A DNA stretch of 64,000 nucleotides from Palsa-1315 sp038200765 (lineage in GTDB: Bacteria; Nitrospirota; Nitrospiria; Nitrospirales; Nitrospiraceae), in the NCBI GenBank assembly GCA_038200765.1, contig JBBRRK010000001.1, forward strand, positions 13,171 to 77,170, read 5' to 3'. The translations under genes and the position numbers were made by a program. Of the stretch, positions 43,693 to 51,533 are shown one piece after another. Numbering within the stretch: position 1 is the stretch's first letter; each line of letters begins with the position of its first letter. The notes beneath the pieces were generated by a model, which saw only the letters and a program-made list of their open reading frames with translations, was not told the origin of the DNA and did no database searches.

Positions 43693-44559
43693 TTATGACT
43701 CCATCGCTCTGAGCGCTCGTCGCTCGCCCTGCGTATAGGCACAACCACGAGCCTCCTCCAGAATGGCATCGAACTCGCCTTGCGCCGTCAATCGGCGTAG
43801 CGCCCCCATCACCGCGCCACTCAAGATGCCGTCCTGCTGCAGTTTCTCCAAATAGGCGAATGCATCTATCAACGTTTCTTTCTTCCGCACATAGTAGTCC
43901 CGTCCACGACGGTGATTGCTATAGGCTTCAAACTGTTCGCAGGCAACAAGAATCTCCGCCAACTGCTTGACCCAGGGCTTGGCCGACGCCAGCTTCTCTG
44001 GATAATAATAATAGAGCATCACCTGCTGCATCCACGGCGCCCAGGCCACCCCCATCTTCTTGATAGCGGGTCGTACCAAACGTAGCCGACGGGCCAACCG
44101 ACGCGAATAGCCCAGCCGCATCTCGACCTGCTCTTTGGCCCAAGCGGTTATCGGAATCCCATCGGCTTCCAACTCATGTCGGTATTGTCGGAGAAACGCT
44201 TCGGTTTCTCGCCCGTAGGTCGTCGCTGGATGGAGGACTCTCCACTCACGCGGTCTGGTCGGAATGCCGTGCTCCTTTGCCCAGGACCAAATTTTTCCGA
44301 AGAGTCGGCGATCGAGCCCCGCACGGCCCAAGTCATGCAGCAGACACGCGATCTGATACTGACGGACCCGCTCGGCTCCATGGCCCAGCGCCGTGGCCAC
44401 CGCTGCGCACATGCGCGCAGTCCGCACCGCATGGGGCCGATCATACCCGCGAATGATGCGACCGCGCTGTACGGGATGCGGATAGTCGTAGAGCGCCATG
44501 AGTTGCGTCAGGAGAGACCGTGGAACCAGGAGCGGAGCACGTCGTAAAATGGATGTCAT
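43693..44559 (-). CDS. HD-domain phosphohydrolase
   Basis: 288 residues from MTSILRRAPLLVPRSLLTQL (the frame is open to 44775). A HD metal-binding domain starts with RGYDRPHAVRTARMCAAVAT, CLLHDLGRAGLDRRLFG (the HD pair), and HPATTYGRETEAFLRQYRHE. Later MLYYYYPEKLASAKPWVKQL and REEAR-like end are typical for HD-GYP-related proteins, but no GYP motif is visible. Possible cyclic nucleotide or nucleotide phosphohydrolase. First gene of the long minus-strand run yjbQ-htrA-mpa-dop-UBact-prcB-prcA-pafA. Confidence 0.8.
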   Translation of the reverse strand: MTSILRRAPLLVPRSLLTQLMALYDYPHPVQRGRIIRGYDRPHAVRTARMCAAVATALGHGAERVRQYQIACLLHDLGRAGLDRRLFGKIWSWAKEHGIPTRPREWRVLHPATTYGRETEAFLRQYRHELEADGIPITAWAKEQVEMRLGYSRRLARRLRLVRPAIKKMGVAWAPWMQQVMLYYYYPEKLASAKPWVKQLAEILVACEQFEAYSNHRRGRDYYVRKKETLIDAFAYLEKLQQDGILSGAVMGALRRLTAQGEFDAILEEARGCAYTQGERRALRAMES

Positions 44560-44731
44560 TCGTGGTGGCAGTGGAAGGGTTGCGTACAACTCCAATTGCG
44601 GCGAGAATAGCGTTCGTGGAAAGGGCCTGTCAAGATGACCTACCGCGCAGAAGACTCGCTCAACCCAACGATCTTTGCTATGCTCGGGCGAGTTGGGGGC
44701 GATGCGCCTTTCACAATCTGGGGAAGCCACC

Positions 44732-45379
44732 ATGACGAGAAATCGAACGCGCGGGCGACTGAGCATTGCCGTCATCCTACTCGGTCTGTTGTGGCCGATG
44801 GTCCCAGAAGGCCGTGCCGGGCAGCTGGATCAACTCACCGACCTGACCGGCAAGACTACCGTCGTCGTCACCCTCAAAGGGCGGGATAACTTTACGAGCG
44901 AATACCGCTACGATGTCAGTGTCAGAAACCACTCGTCCGATGTGCTGATTGCCGACTCACTGGTGATCGTCCTCGATAAGATTACCAACCTTGCTGGTCA
45001 AGACCGAGAAGGGTTAACAGGGGAATCCTTCCTCGGGCGGTTCGATATTTTGGGTCAAGACGGCGAAACCGATGACGCCAAACCATTTTTCCGCGTTCCA
45101 GTTGGCCAGTCCAAAGACCTCGACTCGCTTGCTGACAGCCTCCCGGCCACCGTGCGCCTCAGAAACAAGGACTATGTCTCGGTCTTTACGCCTTTCTTTA
45201 AAGTGCTGGGGGAAAAACGTCCGCCGCCTGAGCCAAAACAAACCCAAGCAGCAGCCCCGGTTCAGCCGGGAATCACTCCGCCCCCGCCCAATCATCACTC
45301 CGTCGACAAGCTGATTCAGTTGTTGATCAAAAAAGGCGTGGTCACTGAAGAAGAATGGCGGAAGGCCAACCAGCCATGA
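44732..45379 (+). CDS. Exported hypothetical protein
   Basis: 215 residues from ATG at 44732. MTRNRTRGRLSIAVILLGLL and WPMVPEGRAG form a signal peptide. The middle DNFTSEYRYDVSVRNHSSDV, LIADSLVIVLDKITNLAGQD is a beta-rich domain, followed by a proline-rich linker (PPPEPKQTQAAAPVQPG) and a C-terminal helix VDKLIQLLIKKGVVTEEEWR that resembles short oligomerisation helices found at the end of many exported proteins. Overlaps the next gene by ATGA. Function unknown. Confidence 0.7.
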   Translation: MTRNRTRGRLSIAVILLGLLWPMVPEGRAGQLDQLTDLTGKTTVVVTLKGRDNFTSEYRYDVSVRNHSSDVLIADSLVIVLDKITNLAGQDREGLTGESFLGRFDILGQDGETDDAKPFFRVPVGQSKDLDSLADSLPATVRLRNKDYVSVFTPFFKVLGEKRPPPEPKQTQAAAPVQPGITPPPPNHHSVDKLIQLLIKKGVVTEEEWRKANQP

Positions 45380-45807
45380 CGGATCCAACGTGCAAGGCCT
45401 GCCAAGGCAGCTGGCCAAAAGAAGACCATTTTATTGCAGATCTGGGCCTCTCTAAGGCCTATCTGCACGACGATCAATTTTTCCCAGGTTGGACCGTCGT
45501 CGTCTTCAAACGCCACGCGACAGAGCTGTTTCATCTCGCTCCCACGGAACGTATTCAGCTGATGGAGGAAGTGAACCTCGTCGCTAAGACCCTGGCCCAG
45601 ATCTATGAGGCCAGGAAGATCAACTATGAACTCCTTGGCAACCAACTCCCCCACATCCACTGGCATGTGATTCCCAGACTGGCCAACGACCCAGCTCCCC
45701 TTGAGCCAGTGTGGCGAGTGCAACATGAGCCCATGCTCCGTTCAGGGCCTGATTCCCAGCGCACAATCCAGCGCCTGCAGCAGGCCATTAACCCGAATTA
45801 TTCTTGA
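45376..45807 (+). CDS. HIT-family protein
   Basis: 143 residues from MTDPTCKACQGSWPKEDHFI (CxxC may bind zinc). The catalytic histidine triad is HIHWHVIPRL near residue 96, with LLGNQLPHIHWHV; FFPGWTVVVFKRHATELFHL precedes. HIT proteins act as nucleotide hydrolases or transferases. Start overlaps the previous gene by 4 bases. The last residues (NPNYS) and the TGA stop are read from the end of a family 2 MITE, so the C-terminus may have been changed. Confidence 0.9.
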   Translation: MTDPTCKACQGSWPKEDHFIADLGLSKAYLHDDQFFPGWTVVVFKRHATELFHLAPTERIQLMEEVNLVAKTLAQIYEARKINYELLGNQLPHIHWHVIPRLANDPAPLEPVWRVQHEPMLRSGPDSQRTIQRLQQAINPNYS

Positions 45808-46206
45808 CGATTCGTCGCGAAATCGCGCAGTCGCCAAGTGAGACAGGCGCGCGGAGCCGTGAGGGATGGAAGCATACTTGCAACAGAATGTTGACCGACC
45901 GAGTGGCGAGCCCGCCTGCCTAGCAGGATACTGAAAAAGTCCGCCAGCGGCGTTCTCGCATCGCTCAGAGACTCAACGTACCGAAGCGTACGCCTCGCCT
46001 CTTCGCTCGCTACGGCCTTGCTGGACAGCCTTTTTGAGCATCCTGAGACTATTGTGACATTGGCGCCATAGGGAAGATTCAATCAGCGTCTTGTGTATAC
46101 ACCGAGCTTTTCCGCAGCCTGTCTAGACGCCGTGCCACCGCGTCTAGGCTTGTCGCAGCGGCGAATCCGCGATTGCAGCAGAAGCGATCATGAATAATAC
46201 GGGTTG
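45788..46206 (-). repeat. MITE family 2 (copy C), interrupted by a family 1 MITE
   Basis: Read on the minus strand: ACCCGTATTATTCATGATCG at 46205 and CTTCTGCTGCAATCGCGGAT, then after the inserted element GCAGGCGGGCTCGCCACTCG and CGATTTCGCGACGAATCGTC to the other end at about 45788. The total without the insert is about 212 bases, like copy B. Confidence 0.75.
45920..46126 (+). mobile_element. MITE family 1, full length, nested in a family 2 MITE
   Basis: 207 bp from CTAGCAGGATACTGAAAAAG at 45920 to GAGCTTTTCCGCAGCCTGTC then TAG at 46126. The ends are inverted repeats (about 20 of 24 positions match in the sister copy at 49130). CTAG is at both ends, consistent with a CTAG target. Confidence 0.85.
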
Positions 46207-46329
46207 AGAACGCCTGCTGAATCACGATTCGCGGCTCGCTTCAACGAATTCCACACGACCCACCGTCGCCGATTCGGTGCTATACTGCTGTCCATCCTTG
46301 CAACAGATCCGGAGGATCACAGGTTTCCA

Positions 46330-47589
46330 ATGCGTCCTCGATTGGTGTTCGTGACCCTCTTGTTCGCGTCATGCATTATTGAATTTCCCGTTCCTCCGTC
46401 GTTCGCGCAAGCGCCAGAGAACACTCTGCCTCCGATAATCGAGTCCCCATCGCCCTCTTCCGAAACCTCGCCTACTCCAGCGTATACGGATGAGCATCAG
46501 CTCCCCGAACTCTTACAGCATGAACGAACGGACGCCGTGACGGAACTGGGAGAATTGCGCACCGCAGTCCGTCTGTCGCCGGACAGCGCCGCCGACCGGC
46601 TGAAGTTGGCGCAAGGGCTCTACCGCATCGGTGATCTCGATGCCGCGCTCGATGAATGCCGCGTGGCGATCACGCTTGAGTCGGACAACGCCAGGGCCCA
46701 CCTGCAACTCGGCATCACGTTGATGGCCAAGCAAGATGCACGTGCCGCGGCCCTAGCCTTGACGGACGCTATTCTGCTCGATCCTGAACTCACACATGCG
46801 CATTACAGCCTCGGGAGCGTCCACTACTCGCTGGGCCATCTCACAGCCGCGATCCAATCCTATCGCCGAGCCTTAGATCTACAATCGAACTTTCTCGACG
46901 CCCGCTATCGTCTTGCGCTGGTCTTGAAGCTGAAGAATCGACATCAGGAAGCGGTGCAATTGATGGAGCACGCGGCGATCGGCGGGGTCCCGCAGGCGCA
47001 GTATTTTATGGGGAACGCCTATCGCAACGGACAGGGCGTCGACAAGAATCTCGCCCTCGCGATCCGTTGGTGGACCAAGGCCGTGGAGTTCGGCCAGCCG
47101 CGCGCAGCGGAATCCCTTTCACTGCTTCGTCGCCAAGCGCTCTCGCCTGACCAGTCTGAGCGTCGTCGAAAAGACGCGTCCGAGGCCTTCAGACAATATC
47201 GCGACGAACTCTGGACTGCCTACCCGGATACCGAGAGAATCGACCAGACCGAATCATTGGGTATTGCCTTGCTCAAAGACGGCCAAGCCTCCAACGGAGT
47301 CAGAGTTCTGTTTGCCGAAGCCTTTGCACTCGCTGAGACTGCGCACGACGAACTGGCACGCTTGTATGAAACCGGCCTCGATACCCGCCTCGCTCAATTC
47401 GATTCGCGTATCCTGGCCTGTTTTGGAACCACCGCTGCCGATGGTTTCATCCCGGCAAAGAAAGCGCTGGCGCGCATCTATGGCAAAGGCCTCGGGGTCA
47501 CGCCGGATGTGAAGAAAGCCAAAGCGATGCTGAAGGGGCTGTCCAAGCAGGAAACAAAAGCCATCCTGGGCGAGATTGCAGGACGCTAG
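46330..47589 (+). CDS. Exported TPR/Sel1-like repeat protein
   Basis: 419 residues from ATG at 46330 (GGAGGATCACAGG upstream; the frame is open from 46204). MRPRLVFVTLLFASCIIEFP and VPPSFAQAP make a signal peptide. Then TPR units: LSPDSAADRLKLAQGLYRIG, LESDNARAHLQLGITLMAKQ, LDPELTHAHYSLGSVHYSLG, LQSNFLDARYRLALVLKLKN, then Sel1-like units: AQYFMGNAYRNGQGVDKNLA and ARIYGKGLGVTPDVKKAKAM. Such proteins are periplasmic scaffolds. Not part of an obvious operon. Confidence 0.85.
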   Translation: MRPRLVFVTLLFASCIIEFPVPPSFAQAPENTLPPIIESPSPSSETSPTPAYTDEHQLPELLQHERTDAVTELGELRTAVRLSPDSAADRLKLAQGLYRIGDLDAALDECRVAITLESDNARAHLQLGITLMAKQDARAAALALTDAILLDPELTHAHYSLGSVHYSLGHLTAAIQSYRRALDLQSNFLDARYRLALVLKLKNRHQEAVQLMEHAAIGGVPQAQYFMGNAYRNGQGVDKNLALAIRWWTKAVEFGQPRAAESLSLLRRQALSPDQSERRRKDASEAFRQYRDELWTAYPDTERIDQTESLGIALLKDGQASNGVRVLFAEAFALAETAHDELARLYETGLDTRLAQFDSRILACFGTTAADGFIPAKKALARIYGKGLGVTPDVKKAKAMLKGLSKQETKAILGEIAGR

Positions 47590-47591
47590 CA

Positions 47592-47672
47592 AAGGCCGTG
47601 AACGGTGAAACGGAGGACTGCTCGCCTCTTCCTCTGAAACGTTTCACGTCTCACATGTAACGTTTCACAGAT
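47592..47672 (+). repeat. GTGAAAC-armed repeat (R3)
   Basis: GGCCGTGAACGGTGAAACGG at the left and CTGAAACGTTTCACGTCTCA then CATGTAACGTTTCAC at the right. Fills the gap between the TPR gene and the CHASE2 gene. Confidence 0.7.
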
Positions 47673-47713
47673 CCATGCCAGAATAGCATCTCAATCGTTT
47701 GCAGGAAATAATC

Positions 47714-49144
47714 ATGCTCGATACCTCACGCCTGTGGCGACAATTTCTCAGCTCCTCCTGGCTCCAAGCCGGGGCGATGGGGCTACTTGCGACCCTCCTG
47801 GCGTTCGGCCTGTGGGCTGCAGCCTCAACGACATTCACAGCGCTCGACTGGGCCGCGTACGATTTCTGGTTGACCGATCGCGCATCCATCTCAGTCAGCC
47901 CGTCTCTTCTCATCGTCACACGGGATCCAGCCAGCGAAGAAGAGTTTGGTAGCGGGCCATGGGACCGGGCCATCTTCGCACGTCTACTAACCAGCGCGCA
48001 TGAATCCGGCGCTCTCGCCATCGGCCTGGATCATCGCTTCGACCACGCCAGCCCGGCGCAGCTCGGCGGAGCAGCGAGCGATGCCCTGCTGCTTGAAGCC
48101 ATGAGCACCGCCGGGCCTATCGTCGTGGTACAGAGCCCTGATGCGACGTTTGCCTCGGACACAACCATCGTGGGCCATCTGCTGGTCACAACCCATTCCG
48201 ATCACGTCGCACGAACGGTGCCTGTGATGGTACCCGGCGACAGACAATCCGCCCCAGCCTTCGGGATTGCATTGTACGAGGCCTATCAACAACAGACCTT
48301 ATCGACGAAACCGTCTCTTTCCGAAGGAGTCACGGCCTCGTTCTTAGTCAACTATGTCGGCAATGGAACGGTCGACGCATTCCCAACCGTTCCTCTATCA
48401 TCCGTCTGGAACGCCATTGTGCATCATGAGAGCGATCGGCTCACCAAGTGGTTCAAGGGTAAAATAGTCGTGTTTCTTCCAAGTCCGATCGAGGGAGGAC
48501 GCTCGCTCTTGCCCACGGGACAGACGGTTACTAGCTCCGTAGTCCATCTCCACGTCTTGAACATGCTACTGACCGGCAACCGGTTCTCCCAACTCGACGC
48601 AGCCAGCCGCTCGTTCATCACACTGCTTGTAGCTGGAGTGGTCGCCTGGCTCTTGCTTCGATTCCGAGGCACGACCAGCCTGCTCCTTGCCGGGAAGGCC
48701 ATTGCCACATATGGCATAGTCACTTTCCTCGCGCTCGTGGTGGCCAACTTGGTACTTCCCCTCTCCATGCCCCTGACGGCCGCCCTGTTGGTGCTCGTCG
48801 GCACAACCATTTGGAGCCACCTGACCGCGCATCAGCGGCTGATACTCTTAGAGCAGGATATGCTCCGCCTGCAGCAGGAAGCCGTCGCCGTGCGTGAAGC
48901 CCTGGTTCTGCGCGAGACCCGAGCAGAGACCTTGCAAGAAGATCTTGCCGTCGCGCGGGCTGCCATCTCGCAATCGATAGATCAACAGGACGCACTTACC
49001 AAATCCGCAGATGTCCTTCGCTCCCAACTCACCGACGCCCAGGCACAGGAAGATGAAGCGCGCAAGAAACTGGAAGGACTCGAACAGCAATTGCATGGTC
49101 TGCGTGCGGCCACACATGATCCCCTGTCACTAGCAGGATGCTGA
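47714..49144 (+). CDS. CHASE2 sensor part of a split CHASE2/sigma-54 activator gene
   Basis: 476 residues from ATG at 47714 (AGGA upstream). TM1 is near residue 15-40 (GAMGLLATLLAFGLWAAAST). The CHASE2 extracytoplasmic sensor domain spans about 45-285 (TALDWAAYDFWLTDRASISV, GSGPWDRAIFARLLTSAHES, VPLSSVWNAI, GKIVVFLPSPIEGGRSLLPT). Three more TM segments follow (ITLLVAGVVAWLLLRF, YGIVTFLALVVANLVLPLSM, and ALLVLVGTTIWSHL), then a coiled-coil. It ends THDPLSLAGC, where the last four codons and the TGA belong to the MITE. The output domain is in the next gene; see 49341-50573. Confidence 0.85.
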   Translation: MLDTSRLWRQFLSSSWLQAGAMGLLATLLAFGLWAAASTTFTALDWAAYDFWLTDRASISVSPSLLIVTRDPASEEEFGSGPWDRAIFARLLTSAHESGALAIGLDHRFDHASPAQLGGAASDALLLEAMSTAGPIVVVQSPDATFASDTTIVGHLLVTTHSDHVARTVPVMVPGDRQSAPAFGIALYEAYQQQTLSTKPSLSEGVTASFLVNYVGNGTVDAFPTVPLSSVWNAIVHHESDRLTKWFKGKIVVFLPSPIEGGRSLLPTGQTVTSSVVHLHVLNMLLTGNRFSQLDAASRSFITLLVAGVVAWLLLRFRGTTSLLLAGKAIATYGIVTFLALVVANLVLPLSMPLTAALLVLVGTTIWSHLTAHQRLILLEQDMLRLQQEAVAVREALVLRETRAETLQEDLAVARAAISQSIDQQDALTKSADVLRSQLTDAQAQEDEARKKLEGLEQQLHGLRAATHDPLSLAGC

Positions 49145-49335
49145 AAAAGTCCGCCAGCGGCGTTCTCGCATCGCTCAGAGGCTCAACGTACCGAAGCGTA
49201 CGCCTCGCCTCTTCGCTCGCTGCGGCCTTGCTGGACGGCCTTTTTGAGCATCCTGAGGTTATTCTGCCTTCATCACCGTACGGAAAATTCCAACCATATT
49301 TTCGGCATCAACCGAGTTTTTCCGCAGCCTGCTAG
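49130..49335 (+). mobile_element. MITE family 1, full length, inserted within the CHASE2/sigma-54 gene
   Basis: 206 bp with CTAG at 49130-49133 and 49332-49335. Left end CTAGCAGGATGCTGAAAAAG; right end CGAGTTTTTCCGCAGCCTGC then TAG, inverted. Removing 202 bases (leaving one CTAG) restores one open frame across the junction: S-L-G-D-V-E-L-D-R. This makes the insertion the cause of the split. Confidence 0.9.
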
Positions 49336-49340
49336 GCGAT

Positions 49341-50573
49341 GTGGAACTCGATCGCCTCAGGGATGAATGCCGACAGCTCGGCATCATCACCCAAGACTCC
49401 GCTCTCTTGCGCCTCTATTGGGATCTCAAAAAAGGGGCCAAGTCGCCTCTGACAGTCCTGGTGCTCGGCGAACCAGGGACCGGGAAAGAACTCTTCGCCC
49501 GAGCGGTTCACCGGCTCAGTCCGAGGACCAGCAAGACCTTCATCGCCGTCAATATGGCGGCCATTTCTCCGGAACTCTTCGAAAGCGAACTCTTCGGCCA
49601 TAGCAAAGGCAGCTTTACCGGGGCCACAGCAGACCGGCGCGGCTATTTCGAGCTGGCGAACCACGGCACGATCTTCTTGGACGAAATCGGCGATCTCCGT
49701 TTGGACCACCAGAGCAAACTGCTGCGGGTCTTACAGGAGAAGTCTTTCTACCGAGTCGGCGCGACGGTCCCAACGACGGTTGATGTGCGTATCGTGGCCG
49801 CAACGAATCGCGACCTGCAGCGCGGGGTGTCGGAAGGCTGGTTCCGTGAAGATCTGTATTTCAGGCTGACAGGTCTCGTGTTCCGGCTGCCGCCGCTACG
49901 CGAACGAACTGGCGACGTGCCGATCCTCGCGGACATTTGTCTCGCCGAGATCGCCGACCAGATGGGCAAGCCGGTCCCGAAGCTTTCACACGAGGCGCTC
50001 CGCGCCCTGGTGGAGCACGAGTGGAAGGGCAACGTGAGGGAGTTCCGGCATTGCCTGGAGCAGGCTATCGCACTCAACGACGGCCCTTTGCTCACCAAAG
50101 AATCATTACGCCTCGGCAGCGCATTCGCATCGCCTGCTGGTCGAGCCAAACCATCACAGATTCTTCCTGACCCAGTCAGCGATGCCGCTGTGCTGAATTG
50201 CCTCCGTCAGCAAAGCTTCGACATGCAGGCAACGGCGAACACGTTAGGCTGGGATCGCAGCACCGTGACGCAACGATTGAAGGGCCTGTGCTTCCAAGCA
50301 CTGGTCGAAGCCACCGGCGATCAGGCGCGCGCCGCACTGGCCATCGCCGGCGACCCCAGCCAACTGAGAACCGTTGAGCTGAAGCTCATGGACTACCACA
50401 GCCACCTCATGTCCGTGATCGAACCCTTCGCCACAGCCAACGAAGCGCTCCTCGACTGCAAACGGCGATTCAAAAACCTCCCGGATCGGCATTTCCGCTC
50501 GGTGGAAACGTTGGTCCAACGACACTTTCGTCAGAACAGACCCATTTCACTCGGACTCAGGAAAGGTTTCTGA
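49341..50573 (+). CDS. Sigma-54-dependent AAA+ activator part of the split gene
   Basis: 410 residues if started at GTG 49341 (VELDRLRDECRQLGIITQDS). AAA+ motifs: Walker A LGEPGTGKELFARA (about 42-55), the sigma-54 contact loop GSFTGA (90-95; canonical GAFTGA), Walker B GTIFLDEIGDL (109-119), and RLPPLRERTGDVP as R-finger region. The C-terminal HTH is DMQATANTLGWDRSTVTQRL. A receiver or GAF domain is absent; the upstream CHASE2 protein provided the sensor in one polypeptide before the insertion. Now no obvious ribosome-binding site precedes the GTG, so expression as a free activator is uncertain. Confidence 0.88.
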   Translation: MELDRLRDECRQLGIITQDSALLRLYWDLKKGAKSPLTVLVLGEPGTGKELFARAVHRLSPRTSKTFIAVNMAAISPELFESELFGHSKGSFTGATADRRGYFELANHGTIFLDEIGDLRLDHQSKLLRVLQEKSFYRVGATVPTTVDVRIVAATNRDLQRGVSEGWFREDLYFRLTGLVFRLPPLRERTGDVPILADICLAEIADQMGKPVPKLSHEALRALVEHEWKGNVREFRHCLEQAIALNDGPLLTKESLRLGSAFASPAGRAKPSQILPDPVSDAAVLNCLRQQSFDMQATANTLGWDRSTVTQRLKGLCFQALVEATGDQARAALAIAGDPSQLRTVELKLMDYHSHLMSVIEPFATANEALLDCKRRFKNLPDRHFRSVETLVQRHFRQNRPISLGLRKGF

Positions 50574-50579
50574 CACCTT

Positions 50580-50726
50580 CCCCCTGCCTTGGTTCTTGGT
50601 CAGAGTATCGCGTGCATATTCGCGGTATCGACGCAACGACACCTCCGAAATCACGACTGATATGAGCTCGCCGCGCTCATATTGAGAGAGAATATCTTAT
50701 TCGTCTTGATCCAACTTCTTCTTCAT
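50580..50726 (-). pseudogene. BrnA-like antitoxin remnant
   Basis: ATG at 50724-50726 begins MKKKLDQDE, then TAA, then DILSQYERGELISVVISEVS and LRRYREYARDTLTKNQGRGK in the same frame. The pattern (LDxDExxILxxYERGE...YREYARxTL) is that of BrnA-type antitoxins. The stop at codon 10 and the missing DNA-binding C-terminus show it is dead. Confidence 0.55.
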
Positions 50727-50793
50727 TTCTCACCTCTTCCACCATAGTCCCGAGTGGCTTTTCGGCTTTCTTCGATGAACCGCACCGAACAAG

Positions 50794-51275
50794 TCACGCG
50801 GCTTTCCCACGTGCTGCCTTGGTTCGAACGAGAAGATCGATATCGCAATCCAACACATGCAGTAAGGACAAAATTTGATCGATCGACTTGCTGTAGTTCG
50901 TTTGATCGAGCAAACGATAGAACTGCGTAGCGGAGGTTCCCAGTCGCCGTATGATCTCGCGCTTCAACAAGGTACTCGCCTCGACTCGCTTCTGCGCTTC
51001 GATCGTCAGCTTATAGAGCAGCCATCCCGCAAGTAATGCGGGTCCTGGTTGTATTCCAATACTTGCTCGCTGTGGACCGTTCCTTCCTTGCCCGATTCCA
51101 GCACATAGATGAACCCTTCACTCCCCAGCTCTTTACCGACGAAGACCCGGGTGATCGGATCGGCGGCACTGGGTTGAGGATCGACCTTTGAGTAGGGAAG
51201 CTAGAACAGCTTCTTAGACGCCTTCACCTGAAACGCCTCCTTGCGATTGTTGCGGGTGACTGACTGAATCTTCAT
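50794..51275 (-). pseudogene. Antitoxin-like partner of the DUF4160 gene, decayed
   Basis: ATG at 51273-51275 overlaps the DUF4160 stop (ATGA). It reads MKIQSVTRNNRKEAFQVKAS then KKLF, TAG, LPYSKVDPQPSAADPITRVF and VLESGKEGTVHSEQVLEYNQ. A frameshift near 51020 leads to LLYKLTIEAQKRVEASTLLK and REIIRRLGTSATQFYRLLDQ, an XRE-type helix-turn-helix end. One stop and one frameshift have broken the gene. Confidence 0.65.
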
Positions 51276-51472
51276 AGCGCCCCCCCTGATTCCAGTTGAT
51301 CAAGCAACAAGCGAACTCGTCGCGTAGCCTTCTCCATCATCGGCTTCCTGCTATCCAAGGCCCATTTCCCGATGAGCACCCCATCACGATATACGTGCAC
51401 ATGCTGGGGAGAATGATCGCCTTTCCACGTGACGACGATATAACCACTCCAGCGAACCTTACCCATGAACAA
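51272..51472 (-). CDS. DUF4160 protein (possible toxin-antitoxin component)
   Basis: 66 residues. GYIVVTWKGDHSPQHVHVYR, DGVLIGKWALDSRKPMMEKA is the DUF4160 pattern (HVHV plus aspartate). DUF4160 genes commonly sit beside DUF2442 or HTH genes in putative toxin-antitoxin pairs. The partner here is broken, so the pair is probably not functional. Start is ATG at 51470-51472. Confidence 0.8.
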   Translation of the reverse strand: MFMGKVRWSGYIVVTWKGDHSPQHVHVYRDGVLIGKWALDSRKPMMEKATRRVRLLLDQLESGGAL

Positions 51473-51533
51473 GTGCTACCTCTAGAGGTATCACTTGTCA
51501 ACCGCGATGACTGTTGCCACCACTCAGTTCACG

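Noticed and set aside
50990..51040. CCCGCAAGTAATGCGGG hairpin as a family 2 MITE end
   Set aside because: Only a short similarity to the ATTACTCATGA end; no other part of the element is near, and it lies within the broken antitoxin.
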